Shown one piece after another: positions 1-4,895 of a DNA stretch of 5,046 nt; position 1 is the stretch's first letter; each line of letters begins with the position of its first letter. This stretch comes from Actinomycetes bacterium (lineage in GTDB: Bacteria; Actinomycetota; Acidimicrobiia; Acidimicrobiales; Palsa-688). The stretch covers positions 1 to 5,046 of the forward strand of contig JAKBBS010000245.1 in NCBI GenBank assembly GCA_021808425.1. The letters run 5' to 3'. Made by a program: the position numbers and the translations under genes. The notes below the pieces were generated by a model. It saw only the letters and a program-made list of their open reading frames with translations. It did no database searches and was not told the origin of the DNA.

Positions 1-1
1 C

Positions 2-280
2 GACCTCGAAGCCCATGCCCGCCTGGCGGGCATCGACCCGGAAACCGCCACCGTCAGCCGGTTCTTGGCCCGCATGATGGTCGCAGGCACCCAACCCCGT
101 GCCCGCCTCGGCGGCCTGGCCGGGCGGCCGACCGTCACCGCCACCGGGCATCCGGCCATCACCATGTGCGGTGACTGGGTAGGCCCGCAGGGGATGCTGG
201 CCGACACTGCGCTGGCATCGGGAGCCACCGCGGGCCGCGCCGCTCTCGAGGTAGCCCGGTCGGCCACACTGGCGACGTGA
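2..280 (+). CDS. FAD-dependent oxidoreductase, C-terminal part (5' truncated by window edge)
   Basis: The frame is open from the left edge to a TGA at 278-280, giving 92 residues. The stretch TGHPAITMCGDWVGP, followed by GMLADTALASGATAG, matches the C-terminal FAD-contacting segment of flavin amine oxidase / phytoene-desaturase-like NAD(P)/FAD oxidoreductases: a Gly-Asp pair after a hydrophobic strand, then a helix rich in Ala and Gly. The N-terminal Rossmann fold and substrate domain lie outside the window, so the substrate cannot be told. The stop overlaps the GTG start of the ECF41-type sigma gene at 277, implying one transcript and translational coupling. Oxidoreductases are frequent neighbours and targets of ECF41 sigma factors, so regulation by that sigma is plausible; any such promoter would be upstream of the window. 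The family is fairly sure; the exact activity is unknown. Confidence 0.75.
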   Translation, partial: DLEAHARLAGIDPETATVSRFLARMMVAGTQPRARLGGLAGRPTVTATGHPAITMCGDWVGPQGMLADTALASGATAGRAALEVARSATLAT

Positions 281-1149
281 GCATCGACGACGGACTCGCA
301 GTGTTCGCCGCCGAGCGACCCCGGCTGCTCGGCCTGGCCTACCGGCTGCTGGGCAGCCTCGCCGACGCCGAGGACGTGTGCCAGGAAGCCTGGCTGCGCT
401 GGTCGGCCGCCGACAAGGCGTCGATCGAACGGCCGCCGGCGTGGCTGACGACGGTGACCACCCGCCTCGCGCTAGACCGTTTGACCTCCGCCCAGTGCCG
501 ACGGGAGATCTACGTCGGCCCGTGGCTGCCCGAGCCGGTCGTCGTCGCCCACACACCCGAGGAGCACGCCGAGATGGCCGAGAGCCTCACCATCAGTTTC
601 CTCGCCGTCCTCGAAAATCTCGATCCGGTCAGCCGGGCGGTCTTCGTCCTAGCCGACGTGTTCGGTCTCTCCTTCCACGAGGTGGCAGCCATCGTGGACC
701 GGACCCCGGCATCGACGCGACAGCTCGCCGTGCGGGCCCGACGCAAGGTACGCGCCGGCCGTCCCCGACCGCCGTCGCGCGCGGCGCAGCCAATAGTCGA
801 CCGGCTGCTCGCCGCAGTTCTCAACGGCGACATGGCCGCCACCATGGCGTTGCTCGCCGACGACGTGGTCCTCGTCAGCGACGGCGGACCCACCCGCCGC
901 GCGGCCCGACACCCCATCCTCGGGCCGCAGCGCGTCACCCGCTTCATCGTCAACCTGGCCCGTCGGTCCTCACCGGCCACCAGCTACCAGCCCGCTCGCT
1001 TCAACGGTTCGCCCGGCCTGTGGCTACACGACCCGACCTACGGCGACACCGCTCTCTGCGCCGAGGTCGCCGGCGACCGGGTCAGACGCATCTGGATCGT
1101 GTCCGCCCCCGAGAAGCTGCGGGCGCCGACCGCGGTCCGCATGCGGTAG
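277..1149 (+). CDS. ECF41-type RNA polymerase sigma factor with SnoaL-like C-terminal domain (SigJ-like)
   Basis: A 290-residue protein that directs RNA polymerase core to a small set of promoters. Region 2 lies at about residues 12-75 (ERPRLLGLAYRLLGS, then AEDVCQEAWLRW), the linker carries WLPEP at 83-87, and region 4 with its helix-turn-helix lies at about 108-160 (LDPVSRAVFVLADVFGLSF). Residues 170-283 form the SnoaL-like (NTF2 fold) extension that in ECF41 proteins replaces a separate anti-sigma factor and modulates activity. Family signatures are present in slightly altered form: DGG at 202-204 followed by PTRRAAR rather than the usual GK/GR type, NGSPG at 243-247, and APEKL at 277-281 in place of NPDKL. 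Length is normal for the family. The GTG at 277 overlaps the upstream oxidoreductase stop and has only a weak ribosome-binding site, so coupled translation is likely; an in-frame GTG at 301 is an alternative start. Codons end mostly in G or C, typical of a resident high-GC gene. Confidence 0.9.
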   Translation: MSIDDGLAVFAAERPRLLGLAYRLLGSLADAEDVCQEAWLRWSAADKASIERPPAWLTTVTTRLALDRLTSAQCRREIYVGPWLPEPVVVAHTPEEHAEMAESLTISFLAVLENLDPVSRAVFVLADVFGLSFHEVAAIVDRTPASTRQLAVRARRKVRAGRPRPPSRAAQPIVDRLLAAVLNGDMAATMALLADDVVLVSDGGPTRRAARHPILGPQRVTRFIVNLARRSSPATSYQPARFNGSPGLWLHDPTYGDTALCAEVAGDRVRRIWIVSAPEKLRAPTAVRMR

Positions 1150-1260
1150 CTCACAGAATTCCAGCGCTCGACGACCCGTTCGACATGGCGGGATGGGCCA
1201 ACAGCCAGCGGCCCCAAGCTAACAGGTCCGCCGGGATACAACGCGGCTTCGAAAAGGTCG

Positions 1261-1283
1261 CTGGGTCGCTCCCGAGCGCCCAG
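1261..1283. terminator. Candidate hairpin between convergent genes
   Basis: CTGGG pairs with CCCAG, and inside it CGCT pairs with AGCG around a CCCG loop, with one bulged T. That gives about nine GC-rich pairs. It sits about 110 bases after the sigma factor stop and about 85 bases beyond the membrane gene stop on the other strand, so it could serve both convergent transcripts. No T-run follows on either strand, so this is a guess from position and pairing only. The rest of 1150-1368 shows no gene. Confidence 0.3.
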
Positions 1284-1368
1284 CCTCGACGTCCCTACCG
1301 CTGCTCATCCCTCCCCAGTCGAGCCGATCTGCAAGAAATGGCCATCGACGGTCAATGCCGCCGCGCCC

Positions 1369-2253
1369 TTAGGGCTTCGGCGTTGAGCGCGGCTCGAGTT
1401 GGAGTTCGAGTTCTGCGCCTGGCGCGTGGTCCTCGATCTGCCGGGCCCGTTCGCGCTCAGCGTTGACCTCGGCTCCGAGGAGAACAGCGACGTTTATGAC
1501 CCACAGCGCGACTAGAAGTCCGACGATGACTCCCAGCGCCGCATAGACACTGTTGTAAGAGTTGAAGGTGACGACGTAGATCGCAAAGCCAATCGACGAG
1601 ACCAACCACACGAGGACCGACAGAAGGGCTCCGGGAATGATCGACTTGAAGCCGCGGAGTTTGGCGTTTGGGCCTGCGTAGTAGAGCCCGGAAGTCATTG
1701 CCATCACGAGGATGATCATGACCGGCCATTTGGCGATTTCCCAGACGGTCACCGTAGTGGCGTTCAGGCCGGCAACCGCTCCGACCTTCTGGGCGATCGA
1801 CCCTGTCAGCACCAGCCCGACGAGGATCAGGGCCACGACGACCACCATGATCACTGTTACGAGCACCTGTAGGGGGCGCAATTTGACCGACGAACGACCT
1901 TCTTCGACTTCATAGATGACGTTCGAGGCCCTCATGAACGTTCCCACGTATCCTGATGCCGTCCACAAAGTGGAGCCAAAATTGATTATCAGCAGGATTC
2001 CTGCGGTGCGGTGGCTCTCGCTGAGGCTGTTGATCGGTCCTTTTAGTGCTTCTGCCGCCGATGGGGGGCCAAGGGCCTTGACCAGAATGGTCAGTTCTCT
2101 AGCAATGGTGTGAGGGTTTGACACCAGTCCGACAACTACCACTAGCGCCATGAGTGCCGAAAAAATGGACAGTACGGCGTAGTAGGTAAGAGCTGCTGCC
2201 GTGTCGGGGAGGTTGTCCTGACGAAACTCCCTATATATGCGCTTCAAGGTCAC
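1369..2253 (-). CDS. YihY/virulence factor BrkB family membrane protein
   Basis: A 294-residue integral membrane protein. Six hydrophobic segments are visible at about residues 27-47, 82-103, 131-152, 173-193, 207-229 and 238-262. Family hallmarks are the N-terminal AAALTYYAVLSIF (19-31) after a short basic amphipathic stretch (REFRQDN), and the conserved second half YYAGPNAKLRGF ... PGALLSVLVW ... YVVTFNSYNSVYAALG ... LLGAEVNAE (191-266). The tail after 266 is charged and presumably cytoplasmic. The family was once called ribonuclease BN in error; its transport or envelope role is not settled. The start is GTG at 2251-2253: upstream in this frame there is a stop near 2349 with no other start codon between. 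An AAGGG lies 10 bases before it, a weak ribosome-binding site. The gene is convergent with the first sigma gene. It uses A- and T-ending codons more often than the sigma gene at 277-1149. It appears intact and of usual length. Confidence 0.9.
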   Translation of the reverse strand: MTLKRIYREFRQDNLPDTAAALTYYAVLSIFSALMALVVVVGLVSNPHTIARELTILVKALGPPSAAEALKGPINSLSESHRTAGILLIINFGSTLWTASGYVGTFMRASNVIYEVEEGRSSVKLRPLQVLVTVIMVVVVALILVGLVLTGSIAQKVGAVAGLNATTVTVWEIAKWPVMIILVMAMTSGLYYAGPNAKLRGFKSIIPGALLSVLVWLVSSIGFAIYVVTFNSYNSVYAALGVIVGLLVALWVINVAVLLGAEVNAERERARQIEDHAPGAELELQLEPRSTPKP

Positions 2254-2501
2254 TGTGCCCGAGCCCTTAGGGGCATGTGGCCGCCCGTTGGTAAGTACCC
2301 GGAGGATTCTTCGTCGGGGCGCTGGTCGCTTCGAGCATGCACGATTTTACCGGACAAGTTACTAACGACCTCGGCTGAGAGCGAGGATCTGCCGGCTCGA
2401 CGAGCATCGGGCCCGACAACCTCTTCGTCTTCTTCATTGGGCGTCACCTGCGGTGACACAGTCCCCGGAGGTCGTCCCTCCCCGGCCAGTCCGTACGCCA
2501 C
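2250..2501 (-). CDS. Possible small upstream ORF coupled to the YihY-type gene (uncertain)
   Basis: An 83-residue reading frame starts at GTG 2501 and its TGA overlaps the GTG of the membrane protein gene (GTGA), the arrangement usually seen in translationally coupled operons. The predicted product is hydrophilic, with an acidic patch (NEEDEEVV) near residue 23 and no membrane segment or recognisable domain. No family is recognised. Codon use is only mildly G/C-biased at third positions, similar to the membrane gene. Chance is a real alternative, because high-GC DNA produces such frames freely. Confidence 0.2.
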   Translation of the reverse strand: MAYGLAGEGRPPGTVSPQVTPNEEDEEVVGPDARRAGRSSLSAEVVSNLSGKIVHARSDQRPDEESSGYLPTGGHMPLRARAQ

Positions 2502-2595
2502 TGGGAGACTTCGCTATCCGGATCGTCACGAAGGACGCTCCCTATCCCAGGTTCGCTGTCCGCTGAACTACGTCGAGGTCGCCCACGACACGGAA
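2254..2595. other. Intergenic region with several short inverted repeats
   Basis: No well-supported gene lies here. Three inverted repeats stand close together: CCTCG-8-CGAGG at 2369-2386, the odd palindrome GCTCGACGAGC at 2395-2405, and GTCACC-TGC-GGTGAC at 2443-2457. On the - strand a TAAAAT at 2344-2349 could be a -10 box for the membrane gene, but no convincing -35 box sits before it. No ECF41-type promoter (TGTCACA with a downstream CGTC at proper spacing) was found ahead of the second sigma gene. Any one of these repeats could be chance in GC-rich DNA. Confidence 0.35.
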
Positions 2596-3771
2596 ATGAC
2601 AATGTGGGATGAGTGGTGCACGGAGCGACCCGAACGCAGAACCTCACCCTGTGGGCCCTGCCGACGAATTCGTCCACCCGAGGACATCGTCCAAGACGTG
2701 TGGCTTCGCTGGCAGACCACTGACGGTGTGGAACGTCCAGCCGCGTGGCTCACGACCGTCACCACCCGACTCTCGATACAGCAACTGCGCTCGAGTCGAC
2801 ACCGACTGGAGACGTACCCAGGCACGTGGCTGCCCGAGCCGCTCATCAGGGGTCCAAGCCCCGAGGACACCGCCGCGCTTACAGAAAGCCTCACGTTGGG
2901 ATTCCTCATCCTGCTCGACGAGCTGCGGCCAATCGAGAGAGCGGTCTTCGTGCTGGCCGACGTCTTCGACGTGCCGTACGCGGAGATCGCGTCCGCGGTA
3001 GACCGAAGCGAGGCCGCATGCAGGCAAATCGCCAGCCGAGCCCGACGTCGGCTTCACCGGGACCGGACACACCAACAAACCGCAGCCGACCGCCGACTGA
3101 CCGACCGCTTCCTCGCTGCAGTCGCAGCCGGCGATGTCGATGCCGTAGTGGCCCAACTCGCACCGGACGTCGTCATGGTGCACGACGGCGGCCCAACGAG
3201 ACGAGCAGCCCGTTACCCCGTCATAGGACCATTTCGAGTCGCCCGGCTTCTTGTCAACCTGGCCCAAAGATTTGATCGTCGGGCCACACTGACTCCCATC
3301 ACCGTCAACGGCGCACCGGGCGCGCTCCTTTACCTCAGCGGGGTTCCTGACACGGCGATCTCCCTGGAGACGACTGGCGGCCTCGTCACGTCGATCCGGA
3401 TGATCCGCAATCCGGACAAGCTCCGCGTGACCTACAGACGCCACAAGTGTTGTGAACTCGGGTATTCATCGGTCACGCGTGACAGCGCCAACAGACAACA
3501 TCACTCCTGGCGCAGCCAGCCTCCCGGCGAGCTAGTCGACCCGCTCTTACTCCACGCCCATGTCATACACCGACGGCGACAGCATCCTCCTCACCGACGC
3601 CCTTGCCGGCAAGAGGTCACGCCCCCTCACCTCACCCCTTACTCGCAGACCTCCGCGGCGAAGGCTCAGGGCCGCCCTCGGGGACTTACCGTGGCCGCGC
3701 ACGGGGAGACCCACCAACCGTCTCCGGGGACAACCCCTCGCCGTCGCTCGGGAGATACCAATGGCCGTTGA
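2596..3771 (+). CDS. Second ECF41-type sigma factor, region 2 degenerate and C-terminus run-on; probable pseudogene
   Basis: Residues 29-277 align well with the first sigma gene in this window: EDIVQDVWLRW at 29-39, the linker motif WLPEP at 78-82, region 4 at about 105-155 (ERAVFVLADVFDVPYAEIA), then the SnoaL-like domain with DGGPTRRAAR at 197-206, NGAPG at 238-242 and NPDKL at 272-276. Before residue 29, where the core-binding helix (normally like RLLGLAYRLLGS) should be, there is only RRTSPCGPCRRIRPP, and none of the three frames restores it. This suggests several small indels. The frame then fails to stop near 3430, where the family normally ends, and adds 114 residues rich in Arg, Pro and His up to a TGA at 3769-3771. 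The ATG at 2596 (or 2602) is chosen because homology begins just after; no good ribosome-binding site is seen. Without region 2.1-2.2 it is unlikely to bind core polymerase. It is a paralogue of the 277-1149 gene and not a recent copy, being only about half identical by eye. Confidence 0.7.
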   Translation: MTMWDEWCTERPERRTSPCGPCRRIRPPEDIVQDVWLRWQTTDGVERPAAWLTTVTTRLSIQQLRSSRHRLETYPGTWLPEPLIRGPSPEDTAALTESLTLGFLILLDELRPIERAVFVLADVFDVPYAEIASAVDRSEAACRQIASRARRRLHRDRTHQQTAADRRLTDRFLAAVAAGDVDAVVAQLAPDVVMVHDGGPTRRAARYPVIGPFRVARLLVNLAQRFDRRATLTPITVNGAPGALLYLSGVPDTAISLETTGGLVTSIRMIRNPDKLRVTYRRHKCCELGYSSVTRDSANRQHHSWRSQPPGELVDPLLLHAHVIHRRRQHPPHRRPCRQEVTPPHLTPYSQTSAAKAQGRPRGLTVAAHGETHQPSPGTTPRRRSGDTNGR

Positions 3772-4006
3772 CAACCCCCGCCGGCCGAAGGTGGCGATGT
3801 AACCCTAGGCGGACCGCCGCCGGTGGATCCCCCAGGTGGTCCCATACCGCTGGCGTGCGACACCATCGAACGGCCATCGGGTTCCTACCGGACGAATCCG
3901 CTCGTGACGGCGCTTCCCCTATGCGGTCGCCCTAATCAGCCGCACGGCCCTGGTGCGGGATGCCTTAAAAAATTCTATCTCGGTGAGACGTTCCCGACAG
4001 ACGCCC
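3430..4006. other. Stretch without recognisable gene; contains short hairpins
   Basis: The first 340 bases are formally the run-on tail of the second sigma gene, but their translation in any frame looks non-coding (Arg/Pro/His-rich). The rest shows no open frame with a recognisable domain on either strand. Two adjacent potential hairpins are seen: GGAGAC-9-GTCTCC at 3705-3725, followed directly by GGGG-ACAA-CCCC at 3726-3737. No tRNA, known riboswitch core or transposase fragment was recognised. It may be debris of decayed genes. Confidence 0.4.
3967..3988 (-). terminator. Weak candidate terminator after the PIN-toxin remnant
   Basis: Read on the - strand, TCTC-ACC-GAGA forms a short stem (a G-T pair extends it by one), and after five bases comes a run of six T. 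It lies about 19 bases past the toxin stop at 4007-4009. The T-run is striking in such GC-rich DNA, but the stem is short, so efficiency is doubtful. Confidence 0.35.
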
Positions 4007-4408
4007 TCAACCCACGCGCGGGAGCACCTCGAAGTAGCCGCCGTCGAGGGGACGCAGGACGTCGAAGTGTCGGCGGTCAAGGCTGGCGATCGCGCGCGTC
4101 CGGTACCGCTCGGCCAGGACTACGATCGATGCATCCGCGACTCCGATCTCCTGGTCCCGGTAGCTGGCGATCACCACCCGGGAGCGGCGAAGCTCTCTTC
4201 GTCGAACGCTGCCAGGTCCCACGCTCCGCCGGCCAGCACGGCGAGCTCGTCGTCCACGCCGTGTCGGGTGGCCACGAGGTAGTCGAGCTCGGCCACCGCG
4301 TACGGAGAGACGACCAGGACATCGGCTGCGGCGAGCGCCGCTGACACCGCGTCGTGGTCGGGCTCGGAGGCATCGAAGAACGCCAGCAGGGCGCTGGCGA
4401 CGCGCCAT
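4007..4408 (-). pseudogene. vapC: VapC-like PIN-domain ribonuclease toxin, frame-disrupted
   Basis: PIN-domain VapC toxins are Mg-dependent RNases with four acidic catalytic residues. The family sequence is plain but lies in two frames. The first part (about 4401 down to 4185) reads SALLAFFDASEPDHDAV, then VVSPYAVAELDYLVATRHG, and meets a TGA at 4171-4173. The second part (about 4182 down to 4007) reads RVVIASYRDQEIGVADAS, then IASLDRRHFDVL, ending LPRVG. About two surplus bases at the junction (CTCCCGGG, 4177-4186) imply a net one-base loss. At the N-terminus the expected VDTSAL is VASAL, so the first catalytic Asp is absent; the Glu of AVAEL and the Asp residues of VADAS and ASLDRR remain. 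The ATG at 4406-4408 shares a frame with the second part and gives a 133-codon frame of normal VapC length, but its first 75 or so codons are not PIN sequence. No VapB gene is seen upstream. It is very probably inactive unless the indels are sequence errors. Confidence 0.75.
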
Positions 4409-4501
4409 CCGAAGCAGTCTTCGACGCAGTCACCACCGTCAGCGGTCTGGCCCGATGGTGGAACCCGGTGAGCGGCTCGGGCGCCGAAGTGGTCTATCTT
4501 G

Positions 4502-4530
4502 TTGACGGTATAACCTCCTGACGGTATACT
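4502..4530 (+). promoter_or_regulatory. Promoter of the higBA-like operon, leaderless
   Basis: TTGACG at 4502-4507 and TATACT at 4525-4530 are separated by exactly 17 bases, close to the housekeeping sigma consensus. The toxin ATG at 4537 begins seven bases after the end of the -10 box, at or next to the expected transcription start, and no ribosome-binding site precedes it. The message is therefore probably leaderless, which is common in actinobacteria. The AT-rich boxes stand out against the GC-rich surroundings. Confidence 0.75.
4503..4528 (+). repeat. 10-bp direct repeat over the -35 and -10 boxes, likely HigA operator
   Basis: TGACGGTATA occurs at 4503-4512 and again at 4519-4528, sixteen bases apart (about one and a half helical turns). 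One copy overlaps the -35 box and the other covers most of the -10 box. XRE-type HigA antitoxins usually repress their own operon by binding at such sites, so this is the natural operator. The role is inferred from position. Confidence 0.6.
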
Positions 4531-4536
4531 GATGCG

Positions 4537-4895
4537 ATGCCCTGGGAGCTTCTCGTCACCGAGGAGTTCGAGCGGTGGTGGGACGCGCTCACCGAAGAGC
4601 ACCAAGATGCGCTGACGGCGCGCATCGCCGTGCTTCGAGACCACGGCCCCGCTGTCGGTCGCCCGACGGTCGACACCATCGCCGGAAGCCGGCTTGCCAA
4701 CTTGAAGGAGCTGCGAGCCACGCTCGGCCGGGCCCACCTGCGTGTGCTGTTCGTCTTCGACCCGGCCGGAGGGCGGTGCTGCTCGTCGGGGGCAACAAAG
4801 CCGGGCAGTGGCAGTCGTGGTACCGACAAGCGATCCCACGAGCAGAAGAGCTGTATGCCAGGCACATCGAGACGATGAGGAGGGATGAGCGATGA
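4537..4895 (+). pseudogene. higB: HigB-like (Gp49/RelE superfamily) toxin with one-base frameshift
   Basis: Type II toxin of the Gp49/HigB group, whose intact members are ribosome-dependent mRNA endonucleases. The first part, from ATG 4537, reads MPWELLVTEEFERWWDAL, then VDTIAGSRLANLKELRA, then LRVLFVFDP. At about 4762-4770 (CCGGCCGGAGG) the frame is lost: the same frame goes on to nonsense and stops at 4876-4878. One frame over, from CGG at 4767, the family sequence resumes as RRAVLLVGGNKAGQWQSWY, then IPRAEELYARHIETM, to TGA 4893-4895. A single missing base, probably a C from a run, explains it. The combined length of about 119 residues is normal. The true stop overlaps the antitoxin ATG (ATGA), the toxin-first order of higBA operons. 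The gene is transcribed from the promoter at 4502-4530. Either the toxin is dead while the antitoxin is retained, or the base is a sequencing error; programmed frameshifting is not known for this family. Confidence 0.8.
4877..4884 (+). promoter_or_regulatory. Ribosome-binding site for the antitoxin gene
   Basis: GAGGAGGG lies seven bases before the ATG at 4892, inside the 3' end of the toxin gene. It is by far the best Shine-Dalgarno match near any start in the window. It contrasts with the leaderless toxin start and would let the antitoxin be made in excess even if toxin translation ends early. Confidence 0.7.

Noticed and set aside
378..1466. Long + strand open frame of 362 codons overlapping the first sigma gene
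   Set aside because: It is Arg/Pro/His-rich, has no domain, and lies out of frame over a well-recognised ECF41 gene; it is a GC-bias shadow.
2275..2595. In-frame upstream extension of the second sigma gene
   Set aside because: The extension has no sigma-like sequence and looks non-coding; homology begins only near 2680.
2644..3444. Long - strand open frame of 266 codons opposite the second sigma gene
   Set aside because: It is antisense to conserved sigma sequence and has no recognisable domain.
3800..3960. Possible tRNA or riboswitch in the gap before the PIN toxin
   Set aside because: No T-arm-like GTTCGAATC element, acceptor pairing or known riboswitch core could be found.
4513..4518. 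AGGAGG on the - strand as a ribosome-binding site for a VapB antitoxin
   Set aside because: No start codon lies at proper spacing and the downstream frame has no VapB-like sequence.
4502..4530. Direct repeat read as a two-unit CRISPR or an attachment site
   Set aside because: There are only two 10-bp copies that coincide exactly with promoter boxes; an operator explains them better.
4762..4770. Programmed frameshift in the HigB-like gene
   Set aside because: There is no classical slippery heptamer or evident stimulatory stem, and it is not known in this family; mutation or sequence error is simpler.
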